Shown here: positions 1 to 8,799 of the stretch, one piece after another | Position numbering within the stretch: the first letter of the stretch is position 1 | How the letters are laid out: each line of letters opens with the position of its first letter | Notes under the pieces: generated by a model | Database searches by the model: none | What the model saw: only the letters and a program-made list of their open reading frames with translations | Told to the model about the DNA's origin: nothing | NCBI GenBank assembly: GCA_016702645.1 | Contig: JADJDP010000002.1 | Location: forward strand, 62,001 to 126,000 | Source of the DNA: Flavobacteriales bacterium | GTDB lineage: Bacteria; Bacteroidota; Bacteroidia; Flavobacteriales_F; PHOS-HE28 | Direction of reading: 5' to 3' | DNA: 64,000 nucleotides | Made by a program: the position numbers and the translations under genes

Positions 1-24
1 GGCCTGCTAAGGGCGCGCTAAAGT

Positions 25-55
25 AGAAAGGCCCCCGACGCGCGGGGGCCTTTCT
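25..55 (-). terminator. Rho-independent terminator of the CHU_C protein gene
   Basis: A 12-bp perfect inverted repeat (arms 25-36 and 44-55, 7-nt loop) lies 20 nt past the stop codon of the leftward CHU_C gene. The arms end in AGAAAGG/CCTTTCT, so the structure has a short T-rich side in either direction. Confidence 0.8.
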
Positions 56-74
56 GGAAATGGGTCCGGCACGA

Positions 75-2519
75 TCAGCGCAACACGGTGATATGGCCCG
101 CGTGTTCCTTGCCATCGTTCAGTGTGAGAACATAGTAGTAGGTACCCTCGGGCAGGCCGTCGGCCTTCCACTGGTTCACGTAGTTCTTCACCTCGTAGAC
201 CTTGTTCCCCCAACGCCCGTAAATGGTGAGCTCATTGCTCCAGAACTCGATATTGCGGATCACGAAGTAGTCGTTCTGGTCATCCCCGTTGGGCGAGATA
301 ACGTTCGGGATGGTGATGTCCGGTGGGAAGATGATGTAGACCGCGGACACGGTGTCCACGCATCCATCGGCCGTGGTAACGACCAAGGTCACATCGTAGT
401 CGCCAGGATCGCTGAAGGGCCAGGTTGGCGACTGGTCGTCGCTGGTGCCAAGGTCACCGAAGGTCCAATCCCAACCGACAATGGTGCTTCCCTGCACGGT
501 GCTCGCATCCGTGAAGAGGACACTGGTGCCCATGGGCTGGGGTGAGTTCGGGTTGGTAATGTACGCCGCCGTGGGGTCGCTGGCCACTACGATGGGGTAG
601 GGGTCCGACGTGCCGGTACAGCCTTCGTCATTGGTAACCGTTACGCTGTAGTTCCCGGTTCCAACCGTGATGCTCGCGTTCGGGGATTGGTTCGACCAGA
701 GATACGTGCTGAAGGGCTCCGTGGTGGTGAGCGTGACAGGTACGCCCCCGCAACTGAATGTCGGGCCGGTGACGATGGGTACTGGGTTCGGGGCTTCGGT
801 CACGGTGAAGGGGTCCGAGGTGAGCGGGCAATTCCCGTAAGCCACGGTAACGGTATACGTGCCGGCACCCACATTCACGTTCGATCCGGTCGCGTTTCCC
901 GGGTTCCACAGGTACGTATCGAAACCGAGCGGGGCGTCCAAGAAGGCCACGCCGTCCTCACAGATCACTTGATCGCCGGTGATCACGATGGGGCCTTGCG
1001 GGGAAGGCGTTACTGTTACAGTGATCGTGGTATCGTAGGTGCAACCGAAGTTGTCCGTGATGCTGAAGGTGTAATCGAAGGATCCCGGTGTGATGCCGGC
1101 AACGGTGGCGCTGTAAGGATCGTTGGGATCCGTAACGATGTTCTCACCGCTCCAACTCGCGCTATCAGCAGTGGTTCCCAGCACCGGGGTGTATACGGTA
1201 AGGCTCGGGAACAAGTCGGGGTTGAAGTCGATGGACCAATCGCAGATGTAGCCGTTGTCGATGGCGAACAGATCGACGATGGTGAAGGTCCACACGCCGT
1301 TCAATGGGCAGCCGGTAAGATTGCTCCAAGGTTGCACGCTTTCGTAGGTGCCGCTTGGCAAGGTGCCGCCGGTATTGTCGACCCAAGTTCCAGTGGTGGC
1401 CGTCGGACTCCAGCAATAGTCCCAGCATTCGCCCGGCGTGTCAGACTCGTCGTCCACGGGAACTCCGAGGTACGTACTTCCTCCACCTTGTTGGTGGAAG
1501 AAGGTGGTCTGGCCATTGGGACAAACGATCTGGACCGTCAAGTCGCCCATGTAGCTGTGCTCCATGCTCACACAAACCGAAAGCAGGTCGTTGGGATCCG
1601 TGAGCGTAGCGCCGGGCGAAAAGTTGGTGAACGTGAGCGAAGTGTTGAAAGGCACCCCTTGCAGGTCGGGAAGGAAGATGCCATTGCCCAGATTGCTTTC
1701 GGGTAGTGCCGACCAAGTGACCGCGTTCGGTACGGCGGTCAGGTCCGTACTGGTGCCCTGGCAGATCGTTACGTCGCCGGAAGTTCCAACGAACAAAGGT
1801 GTTGTGCTCACCAGGAATTGGAGGTCCACCAGGTTCGTGCTGGCGCAGTCGTTGTCATCCACCACGGTCACTTGCACCACGTATTCCGCAGGATCGCTGA
1901 AGCTGTGCGTTACGACCGCGCCGCTCGTGCTATCCACGCTACCGTCGGCAAAATCCCAGATGAACTGGTCCACGTTGAAACCGGCCGCTGCGAAGGAAGC
2001 GCTGGCATCGAAGGTGATGACCTCGTCCTGGCAGACGAGAATGGGGACGGGTCCACCCGCAGTGGCCACCGCTGTCGGTGGCTCGCAGGGTTGGAAACAG
2101 CTCATCGCGGCGGCAAAATCCCCAACTCCGCTGCCATTGCTGGTGAAGACCAAGGTGAGGCATCCGGTGGTGTTGGCGAAGCTGGCCGAAATGATGCCGG
2201 GGGAATCGCTGCCCGACCAGGTTCCGATGAGTGGGGCGGAGGTATTGTCCCCGTCATAAATGCTCAGTTGGTCCAACGGCGCGGCACCGGCAGTGGAAAG
2301 GTTGAAGATGATCCATTGAAGGGAGATGGCCGGGCCGGAGCCATCGGGACAGATCACCGTGGTGAAGTTCTCGTTGTCACCATATCCACCACCATTCCCC
2401 CCGCTGTCGAGGAACGCCCCCTGGCAGGCCGAAACGCTGGGTTCGCTCATGTAATACTCCTGTGCCTGCCCCGTCAGCGTGAGCGCTGCGAGGGTGATCC
2501 CCAGTATCGGTTTCCACAT
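75..2519 (-). CDS. Secreted multidomain protein with CHU_C (T9SS type B) sorting domain
   Basis: An 814-residue secreted protein. The start is the ATG at 2519, which opens a signal peptide (MWKPILGITLAALTLTGQAQ); the frame stays open further upstream but the signal peptide fixes the start. In order: a CUB-like beta-sandwich region (about residues 30-140), a PKD domain with FIWDFADGS, a proprotein-convertase P-like domain (about 245-430, with many Trp/Cys/Gly and a C-x2-W-x-I-D-F ending), Ig-like segments, a second PKD domain (WDWTFGDLGTS), and a C-terminal gliding-motility-associated domain (last 77 residues: PNVISPNGDDQNDYF, YGRWGNKVYE). CHU_C domains direct export by the type IX secretion system in Bacteroidota. 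The protein probably acts as a cell-surface or released adhesin-like factor; the ligand cannot be inferred. It lies at the 3' side of the ECF sigma cluster on the same strand. Confidence 0.88.
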   Translation of the reverse strand: MWKPILGITLAALTLTGQAQEYYMSEPSVSACQGAFLDSGGNGGGYGDNENFTTVICPDGSGPAISLQWIIFNLSTAGAAPLDQLSIYDGDNTSAPLIGTWSGSDSPGIISASFANTTGCLTLVFTSNGSGVGDFAAAMSCFQPCEPPTAVATAGGPVPILVCQDEVITFDASASFAAAGFNVDQFIWDFADGSVDSTSGAVVTHSFSDPAEYVVQVTVVDDNDCASTNLVDLQFLVSTTPLFVGTSGDVTICQGTSTDLTAVPNAVTWSALPESNLGNGIFLPDLQGVPFNTSLTFTNFSPGATLTDPNDLLSVCVSMEHSYMGDLTVQIVCPNGQTTFFHQQGGGSTYLGVPVDDESDTPGECWDYCWSPTATTGTWVDNTGGTLPSGTYESVQPWSNLTGCPLNGVWTFTIVDLFAIDNGYICDWSIDFNPDLFPSLTVYTPVLGTTADSASWSGENIVTDPNDPYSATVAGITPGSFDYTFSITDNFGCTYDTTITVTVTPSPQGPIVITGDQVICEDGVAFLDAPLGFDTYLWNPGNATGSNVNVGAGTYTVTVAYGNCPLTSDPFTVTEAPNPVPIVTGPTFSCGGVPVTLTTTEPFSTYLWSNQSPNASITVGTGNYSVTVTNDEGCTGTSDPYPIVVASDPTAAYITNPNSPQPMGTSVLFTDASTVQGSTIVGWDWTFGDLGTSDDQSPTWPFSDPGDYDVTLVVTTADGCVDTVSAVYIIFPPDITIPNVISPNGDDQNDYFVIRNIEFWSNELTIYGRWGNKVYEVKNYVNQWKADGLPEGTYYYVLTLNDGKEHAGHITVLR

Positions 2520-2587
2520 GGTAGAGGGTCTTTTCTTCACGATCGATCGGTGTTCAATGCATCCCAAAGGCCTCCGATGGAAGCCGC

Positions 2588-2595
2588 CAAATCTA
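2588..2595 (-). promoter_or_regulatory. Putative -7 element (TAGATTTG) of the CHU_C gene
   Basis: On the minus strand TAGATTTG matches the Bacteroidota -7 consensus TAnnTTTG exactly. It lies 68 nt upstream of the ATG at 2519. No clear -33 TTG is seen at ideal spacing. Confidence 0.45.
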
Positions 2596-2620
2596 GCGTC
2601 CGTCCCGGAAACGGGCCGGG

Positions 2621-3664
2621 TCAATTCATGCCGGTGCGGTTCAGCCATACCACCTTGCCTTCGGAAACCAAGCGTCCATCGGCCGTCATGGCTTCCACGG
2701 CGACCAAGTACATGCCGTCCTCGCAATTCGCCCCCGTCCATGGTTCGCCGCTATTGGTGCTGAACACCAACTGGTTGCTCTTCATGGAATAGACCCGAAG
2801 CAGCAAGCTTGTATAACCTTCCATCGGGACGATGTACGCATCGTTGATACCGTCGTTGTTCGGGGTGAAAACACTGGGCATGAAGGGCTTCTGAAGTTCC
2901 CCGTGCGTCATTGGTGCGGGGTCGGTTTCGGCAGGAGGTTCTACAGAGGGTGTTACTGGCTCCTTGGGATCCGAGGATGATGCTTGGCGATAGCTGGCAC
3001 GCACCTGTTCCTCAACCCCTTCACTGAGATCGGAAATGATGGTGTTCACCAATCGGGCACCTTCGGGGTCCGGTACCGGGTTCGCGTTCGTTGCGGGGAG
3101 CGGCTCCTGCGGGACCAAAGGTGCCACATCGTTACCGGAAGTGTTGCTGGGGACTGCGGCGGAAGTTCCGCTAACAGCCGTGATGGAAGGTGCGGGGCGC
3201 TCCGCTACAAGGGCGATTCGCCCGCTGTTGTTTACGGTCTCGCTCACTTGCACAGCCGATCCACCCACCGGTTCAGCCAGAGGCTCCATAGGCACCACTG
3301 GCGCCACTGCGTCTGCTTTCTCCTGGGCAACTAGGCCGGTCTCTTCGATGCTGTTCAGCGCTAAAACCAACCCACCAACGACCACCAATCCCGCGATACC
3401 CGCGGCAACCCAACCAAAGCCGCCGAACAGCCCACCGCCGACAGCGGCACCATGGCCGAGTTGGCTGCTGATCCCTTGCCACACGCCCGGATCCACGTTC
3501 ACCTCGTGCTGTTGGAACCGCTCGCGGAAGAGTTCGTTCACGTTGTCGGCAACGGGTGGGCTGGTGAGCATACGCGCCTCGATCACCTGCCACGTGGCGG
3601 GATCCACAGGGGCCTCATGGCCCTGGAACCGCTCCCTGAACAGGTCTTTCAAACTATCCTTCAT
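2621..3664 (-). CDS. Anti-sigma-like membrane protein with two N-terminal repeats and C-terminal CHU_C domain
   Basis: About 347 residues; a second in-frame ATG at 3676 would add four residues. The start overlaps the end of the ECF sigma gene by 11 nt (translational coupling), the usual place for an anti-sigma factor. The N-terminus carries two copies of a short module (LFRERFQGHEAPVDPATWQ and LFRERFQQHEVNVDPGVWQ), followed by one membrane segment (GWVAAGIAGLVVVGGLVLAL, about residues 85-105), a long Pro/Glu-rich linker, and a C-terminal gliding-motility-type domain (SVFTPNNDGINDAYIVP). The cytoplasmic repeats are inferred to bind the sigma factor, and the periplasmic CHU_C-like domain may be a sensor or an envelope tether. 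A CHU_C domain on a single-pass membrane protein without a signal peptide is unusual, because this fold normally marks T9SS export substrates. Confidence 0.78.
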   Translation of the reverse strand: MKDSLKDLFRERFQGHEAPVDPATWQVIEARMLTSPPVADNVNELFRERFQQHEVNVDPGVWQGISSQLGHGAAVGGGLFGGFGWVAAGIAGLVVVGGLVLALNSIEETGLVAQEKADAVAPVVPMEPLAEPVGGSAVQVSETVNNSGRIALVAERPAPSITAVSGTSAAVPSNTSGNDVAPLVPQEPLPATNANPVPDPEGARLVNTIISDLSEGVEEQVRASYRQASSSDPKEPVTPSVEPPAETDPAPMTHGELQKPFMPSVFTPNNDGINDAYIVPMEGYTSLLLRVYSMKSNQLVFSTNSGEPWTGANCEDGMYLVAVEAMTADGRLVSEGKVVWLNRTGMN

Positions 3665-4217
3665 GGTCGTGTGCATAGGGAGCCGCAGCCTCTTTGGGCA
3701 GCAGCTTGCGCAGGTAGGCCCGCGCCTTCATGAATTGCGATTTGGAAGTGTTCTCGGAGATCCCCAAACGATCAGCGATCTCCTTGTGTGCATACCCTTC
3801 GATGGCGAACAGGTTGAACACGGTGCGATAGCCCGGGGGCAACGCATGGATCAGCTCCATCAACTCATCCGTGCTCATGGTGGTGAGCACTTGCTCGTCC
3901 GCGTGGTGCAGGTGCTCGGCCTCGGTCAGGTCCAAGCTGTGGTCGTATGGCTTGTTGCGGCGAATGTGGTCCAATGCCGTGTTCACCATGGTGCGGGCGA
4001 TCCAACCACCCAAGGGCCCATCTCCGCGGTAGTGATCGATCTTCTGGAAGACCTTCACAAAACCGTCCTGGAGCATGTCCTGGGCTTGGTCCCTGTTGTT
4101 GGCGTAACGCATGCAAATGCTCATCATCTTCCGCGCATAGCCCTGGTACAGCGCTTTCTGCGTGGCGGGGTCACCCTTGACGCATCCTGCAACGAGCTGT
4201 TCATCCGTCATGGCCAT
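3654..4217 (-). CDS. ECF-type RNA polymerase sigma factor
   Basis: A 187-residue sigma-70 family protein of extracytoplasmic-function size. Region 2 includes ARKMMSICMRYANNRDQAQD, then DGFVKVFQKIDHYRG and W-I-A-R-T-M-V-N; region 4 contains LPPGYRTVFNLFAIEGYAH and a helix-turn-helix (KEIADRLGISENTSKSQFM). The open frame reaches a TTG at 4286, but that lies inside a predicted promoter element at 4283-4290, so the ATG at 4217 (MAMTDEQ) is preferred. The downstream membrane protein starts inside its last codons. It probably directs transcription of envelope genes, possibly including the adjacent CHU_C proteins. Alternative start: ATG 4211. Confidence 0.92.
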   Translation of the reverse strand: MAMTDEQLVAGCVKGDPATQKALYQGYARKMMSICMRYANNRDQAQDMLQDGFVKVFQKIDHYRGDGPLGGWIARTMVNTALDHIRRNKPYDHSLDLTEAEHLHHADEQVLTTMSTDELMELIHALPPGYRTVFNLFAIEGYAHKEIADRLGISENTSKSQFMKARAYLRKLLPKEAAAPYAHDHEG

Positions 4218-4282
4218 CCGCTGGGAGATGATGCGATCAGGGGAGGGCAAGTTGCCCGGAACCCCTGTTTTTGTGACAGCCA

Positions 4283-4290
4283 GCAAGGTA
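4283..4290 (-). promoter_or_regulatory. Putative -7 element (TACCTTGC) of the ECF sigma operon
   Basis: The minus strand reads TACCTTGC, close to the TAnnTTTG consensus, 65 nt upstream of the chosen ATG at 4217. It overlaps the TTG that would otherwise be the most upstream start codon, which argues against that start. Confidence 0.4.
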
Positions 4291-4324
4291 CGGCCAATGA
4301 GGGGGCCTGAAAGAAGCGTGTGCC

Positions 4325-4858
4325 CTATTTGATCAAGGTCACGGAGCCGAGGTGCTGCAAGGTTTCACCACCGTTAGCGGGTTGGGCGGACAAGCGCCAC
4401 ACATATACCCCTTGAGGCAGGATGGCTCCGCCCAACCCCATGCTGCCGTCCCACCCTTCTCCCGGGCTGGTGGTGGAGAATACCAATCGGCCCCAACGGT
4501 CGAAAACTTGGAAGAGGTAGTTGGTGAAGGAAAGGCCCGCATAACGAGGGAAGTACTTGTCGTTCAGGCCGTCACCATCCGGGGTGAACGCGTTCGGGGC
4601 CAAGAACAGGGGCTCTGTTCGCGGTTCTCGCTCCGGATCGGCCAAAAGATGTTCCGGTCGTGTGGACAGATACCCCGATGTGGGTTCGGGTTCACTTGGG
4701 ACCGGCTTTCCCAAGCCTTCCTCCGGAAGCACTGCCGCGACCGGGATCGTTCCCGCCCCGGGGACCGTGGATCCCGTTTCCGTGGTTTGTGCAACCGTGA
4801 TCATCACCGTGCCGTGGGCAAGGATGAAGAACAGGGCTCGTGCGCTTGATCGTAGCAT
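4325..4858 (-). CDS. Small secreted CHU_C (gliding motility C-terminal) protein
   Basis: A 177-residue protein with a signal peptide ([20 protein letters not shown], cleavage after VAQ), a Pro/Glu-rich linker, and a C-terminal CHU_C domain ([39 protein letters not shown]). The chosen ATG at 4858 lies just downstream of a -7-like motif at 4871-4877; the further ATG at 4873 sits inside that motif. The short form is little more than the sorting domain plus a linker, so it may be a surface-attached structural piece. It lies upstream of the ECF sigma gene on the same strand, separated by a gap with its own promoter candidate. It is the third CHU_C protein within 5 kb. Confidence 0.82.
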   Translation of the reverse strand: MLRSSARALFFILAHGTVMITVAQTTETGSTVPGAGTIPVAAVLPEEGLGKPVPSEPEPTSGYLSTRPEHLLADPEREPRTEPLFLAPNAFTPDGDGLNDKYFPRYAGLSFTNYLFQVFDRWGRLVFSTTSPGEGWDGSMGLGGAILPQGVYVWRLSAQPANGGETLQHLGSVTLIK

Positions 4859-4870
4859 GGTGCCAAATAT

Positions 4871-4877
4871 CAAAGTA
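4871..4877 (-). promoter_or_regulatory. Putative -7 element (TACTTTG) of the small CHU_C gene
   Basis: The minus strand reads TTACTTTGATA, a good match to TAnnTTTG, 12 nt before the ATG at 4858. Confidence 0.5.
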
Positions 4878-4980
4878 ACCCCCGGATCCGTGATCTGTTC
4901 ACATGGGGAAGTACCATGGCCTCACGGGCGGAGGGACACCAAGATAGGGGTGAACGGCCGCTGCACGCCCACCGATCGGC

Positions 4981-4989
4981 TACTTTCGC
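4981..4989 (+). promoter_or_regulatory. Putative -7 element (TACTTTCGC) of lepA
   Basis: TACTTTCGC matches TAnnTTTG with one change. It lies 29 nt before the lepA ATG. The identical nonamer is found upstream of metG. Confidence 0.5.
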
Positions 4990-5018
4990 GCCCCTTTTCG
5001 ACCAGTCCGGCCAAGTCC

Positions 5019-6806
5019 ATGGAACACATCCGCAACTTCTGCATCATTGCCCATATCGACCACGGCAAAAGCACGTTGGCCGACCGCCTGCTGCAGATGA
5101 CCGGCACGATCGCCGACCGCGACATGCAGGCGCAGAACCTGGATGACATGGACCTGGAGCGTGAGCGCGGGATCACGATCAAGAGCAAGGCGATCCAGAT
5201 GGACTACACCCTGAACGGGCAGAAGTACATCCTGAACCTGATCGATACCCCCGGCCACGTGGACTTCAGTTACGAGGTGAGCCGTTCGATCGCCGCATGT
5301 GAGGGAGCGCTCCTTATCGTCGATGCAACACAAGGCATCCAGGCGCAGACCATCAGTAACCTGTACCTCGCGCTCGAGCATGATCTCACGATCATTCCCG
5401 TCCTCAACAAAATGGACCTCCAAAGTGCGAACCCGGAGGAAGTGAAGGACCAGATCGTGGACCTTCTTGGTTGCAAGCGCGAAGAGATCATGTCCGCAAG
5501 CGGTAAGACAGGACTCGGAGTGGACAAGGTCTTGGAAGAGATCGTGGCGCGCATACCCGCCCCCAAAGGCGACCCCGGTGCGCCCTTGCAAGCGCTGATC
5601 TTCGACAGTGTGTTCAATAGTTTCCGTGGCATCATCGCGTACTTCCGCGTGATGAACGGCACCATCCGCAAGGGCGATCAAGTGAAGTTCTTCAACACAG
5701 GCGTTGAATACGCTGCGGACGAAGTGGGCTGCTTGAAGATGGAGATCCAGCCACGCCCCGATGTGAAGGCTGGTGATGTTGGATACATCATCAGTGGCAT
5801 CAAGACCGCAAGCGAGGTGAAGGTGGGCGATACCATCACGCATCGCGATCGCCCGTGCGACGTGGCCATCCACGGCTTCGAAGAAGTGAAGCCCATGGTA
5901 TGGGCAGGCATATTCCCCGTGGATACGGACGACTACGAGGAGATGCGCGATGCCATGGAGAAGCTGCAACTCAATGACGCGAGCTTGACCTGGACACCGG
6001 AGAGCAGTGCGGCGCTGGGCTTCGGGTTCCGGTGCGGGTTCCTCGGGTTGCTCCATATGGAGATCATCCAAGAGCGGCTTCAGCGGGAGTTCAACATGAG
6101 CGTGATCACCACCGTGCCGAACGTGGGCTACGTCATCACCCGCACCAATGGGGAGGTGTTCGAGATCCACAATCCCAGTGAGCTGCCCGATGTGATGCAC
6201 ATCGAGAAGATCGAAGAGCCGTACATCAAGGCGCAGGTGATCACCAAGGCCGAATACACCGGCGCGATCATGACCTTGTGCATCGAGAAGCGGGGCAATC
6301 TCATCGGCCAGAACTACCTCACCACCGATCGCGTGGAACTCACCTTCGAGCTACCACTCGGTGAGGTGGTCTTCGATTTCTACGACAAGCTCAAGAGCAT
6401 CTCACGTGGTTATGCGAGCTTCGACTACCATCCGATCGGCCTCAAGGAGAGCGACCTCATCAAGCTGGATATCCTGCTGAACAGCGAGCGAGTTGATGCG
6501 CTGAGCGCGCTCATCCACCGTGATCATGCGCATGAGTTGGGCAAGAAGATGTGCAGCAAGTTGAAGGAACTATTGCCTCGGCAACAGTTCGACATTCCCA
6601 TCCAAGCCGCCATCGGCGCCAAGATCGTGGCACGCGAGACGGTGAAAGCGTTGCGCAAGGACGTTACTGCGAAGTGCTACGGCGGTGACATCAGCCGCAA
6701 ACGCAAACTGCTGGAAAAGCAGAAGGAGGGTAAGAAGAAGATGAAGCAGATCGGTACGGTCGAAGTTCCGCAGCAGGCGTTCCTTGCGGTGTTGAAGTTG
6801 GACTGA
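5019..6806 (+). CDS. lepA: Elongation factor 4 (LepA), ribosome back-translocating GTPase
   Basis: A 595-residue translational GTPase of the usual LepA length. The frame is open far upstream, but the family begins at the ATG at 5019 ([19 protein letters not shown]). Motifs: P-loop AHIDHGKST (residues 11-19), switch I RERGITI (48-54), G3 DTPGH (76-80), G4 NKMD (130-133), and a G5 region near SASGKTG. Domain II, the EF-G-like domains and the LepA C-terminal domain follow, ending in a Lys-rich region ([20 protein letters not shown]) typical of EF4. It acts on stalled or mistranslocated ribosomes at the membrane or in the cytosol. It appears monocistronic, with a convincing -7 element 29 nt upstream. 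Confidence 0.97.
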   Translation: MEHIRNFCIIAHIDHGKSTLADRLLQMTGTIADRDMQAQNLDDMDLERERGITIKSKAIQMDYTLNGQKYILNLIDTPGHVDFSYEVSRSIAACEGALLIVDATQGIQAQTISNLYLALEHDLTIIPVLNKMDLQSANPEEVKDQIVDLLGCKREEIMSASGKTGLGVDKVLEEIVARIPAPKGDPGAPLQALIFDSVFNSFRGIIAYFRVMNGTIRKGDQVKFFNTGVEYAADEVGCLKMEIQPRPDVKAGDVGYIISGIKTASEVKVGDTITHRDRPCDVAIHGFEEVKPMVWAGIFPVDTDDYEEMRDAMEKLQLNDASLTWTPESSAALGFGFRCGFLGLLHMEIIQERLQREFNMSVITTVPNVGYVITRTNGEVFEIHNPSELPDVMHIEKIEEPYIKAQVITKAEYTGAIMTLCIEKRGNLIGQNYLTTDRVELTFELPLGEVVFDFYDKLKSISRGYASFDYHPIGLKESDLIKLDILLNSERVDALSALIHRDHAHELGKKMCSKLKELLPRQQFDIPIQAAIGAKIVARETVKALRKDVTAKCYGGDISRKRKLLEKQKEGKKKMKQIGTVEVPQQAFLAVLKLD

Positions 6807-6976
6807 CCCCTCTTCAGGAACAACAACGGTTGCTTCCCCGGCAGATCGAGGAACGATTTCCCCATTGCGGGAAGGTCGGCCCCACCATTTCGTGAACCAA
6901 CCAAGCACTGCTTGGGCGCATCAGGCGCCGATGGTCATGGCATGATGGCTGTTCACTTGCGGGAAACACCTTCACC

Positions 6977-7141
6977 ATGAACAGTCTCCTCAACATCATC
7001 ATCGTATTGCTCATCGTCGGTTGGCTGGTAGGCTACATTGGCTTCGGCTCCATGGTTGGCAACCTCATCCATATCCTCATCGTACTGGCGATCATAGGCA
7101 TCCTTTACCGACTGTTCAGCGGACGCAAGGGTGGTATATGA
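6977..7141 (+). CDS. Lmo0937-like small two-helix membrane protein
   Basis: A 54-residue protein (MNSLLNIIIVLLIVGWLVGY...) with two membrane helices joined by GFGSMVGN and a short basic tail (LFSGRKGGI). Size and pattern match the Lmo0937/DUF5670 family of small stress-associated membrane peptides common in Bacteroidota. Its TGA overlaps the ATG of the next gene (ATATGA), so the two are probably translated together. Function is not known; family members are often next to envelope-stress genes. Confidence 0.7.
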   Translation: MNSLLNIIIVLLIVGWLVGYIGFGSMVGNLIHILIVLAIIGILYRLFSGRKGGI

Positions 7142-8767
7142 GCTCCGATGACGCACCGCGTGCAGGTGTTGTAAGACGATGGCGGCGGAGGACCATCTGG
7201 TTGCTCGGAGCAGCCGTGTTGGCCATTGCGCTCTACTGCTTGGCAGGACTGGGGGCAGAGCGCTACGTGCTCAAGCAAGTGGAAGCCGCGGCAGCGAGCG
7301 TGTGCGCTGTTGTGGACCCGGGTGATCCCCCGATGATCGCGGTGGACCTTTTCGATCGAAGCGTGAGCGTCACGGGTCTCGTCCTGTTACCGGTGGCTGG
7401 ATGTTCGGATGTTGCGATGCGTGTGCAAGGGCGGATCGACACCGTGCATGTCAGCGGCCTATCGTTGATGGGTGTGTTGTTCCGCGATCGTGCTAGGATG
7501 GACGAATTGCAGCTGAGCGTCGCGCAGGCATGGATCACCATGTTGCCTGACAGCATGCAAGCGATCTCGAACGCGCAGGTGAAGAACCAACAGAAGCACT
7601 GGTCCGTAGCGATCGGATCTTTTGATGTTGCCTTGCGTTCGGTCACGGCTGTTACGCAAGCAGGCGATACCATCCGCCTCCAAGGCAATGGGTTCCAAGC
7701 GGAAGGGAATGACCTGCGTTTCACCATCGGGCATGAAGATGCGCTGGCATCCTTGGGATGCGGCAACCTTCAGCTCTCCTCGGACAGCCTTGTCGGGAGC
7801 ATGGCGAACGGCTACAACTGGTCCATCGGGAGGTGCGTGCTCGATCAGCAACGTGGAACGCTGGACCTGTTGCAAGCACGCATCGGACCTGCGCTGGGCC
7901 TGGAGGCGTTCAGTGCAACACTGCCATACGAGACGGATGTGATCGAAGCACGAGTGGATACGTTGAACATCGATGGCTTGAACTTGGCAACCGCGTTCGC
8001 CCATAGGACGTGCGCCATCCGCAGCGTGCGAATGGCATCCGGCACCGTCACTGTGTTGCGGGACAAGGTGGCGGTGGATGGTGACGATCCGGAAAAACCC
8101 ACTGATCGGTCGGCTCGTTCGTTCGCTTCCTGTGGGAACCGGAGCGGATACCATCATCGTTCATGGCCTTGATGTGACCTACCATGAGCGGGTCGATCGC
8201 CAGCGTGGCTATGCCGTGATCCCCATCACAGGGATAAATGCCACCATCACCGGTGCAAAGCATGGTATGACCGATACGAGCGCACTCGTCTTGCGGGCAC
8301 ACGCCACGGCGTTCGGGACAGCATCCGTTTCGCTGTTCTTGCGCACCGTGGTCTCCGATACCACCGACCGATTCGAGATCGAGGCTTCCGTAGGTCCCAT
8401 GCCTTTCGCGGCCATCAATGCCGCCACCGGACCACTATTGGACATACGGGCCACCGAAGGTCGGATCGATTCGTTGGTCTACCGCATGACAGCGGATGAT
8501 CGCCGTGCTTCAGGCATGGTGCGCATGAACCACCGCGGTCTGAAACTGGCCAGTGGAGGGCGGAAGAGCGGCGAAAGCGGGAACCAGATCGAGAGCGCCT
8601 TGCTGAACGCATTGGTGCGCAAGACCTCACGTAACAAGATCGGAAATGCACGCGACGGGCGATTCGCCTTCGAAAGGCGAAGGGACCGTGCGATCTTCAA
8701 CTACCTGTGGTCGGGATTGCGCGAAGGCGTTAAAGCGGAACTGCTTCCCGAAGCGTTGACCAAGTGA
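7138..8767 (+). CDS. AsmA/DUF748-like membrane-anchored protein, interrupted by one frameshift
   Basis: The first part (ATG at 7138) has an N-terminal membrane anchor (TIWLLGAAVLAIALYCLAGL) followed by a beta-rich region with repeats of the type IDTVHVSGLSL and VDTLNIDGLNL. It ends in the wrong frame at 8172. The protein clearly continues in the +1 frame from about 8090 (NPLIGRLVRSLPV) to the stop at 8765-8767. The switch falls at an A5 run (GGAAAAACCC, about 8090), consistent with a single-base indel. Restored length is about 542 residues. The anchor plus repeated beta segments resembles AsmA-like/DUF748 proteins, which span the periplasm and are linked to lipid or outer-membrane homeostasis; this assignment is by pattern only. 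It follows the Lmo0937-like gene with overlapping start and stop. Confidence 0.6.
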
Positions 8768-8799
8768 CCCGGAGTTGGGAGCGGGTGACGCGGTCGGTT

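Noticed and set aside
4980..6200. 406-codon antisense frame over lepA
   Set aside because: Overlaps a definite lepA gene; His-rich shadow translation.
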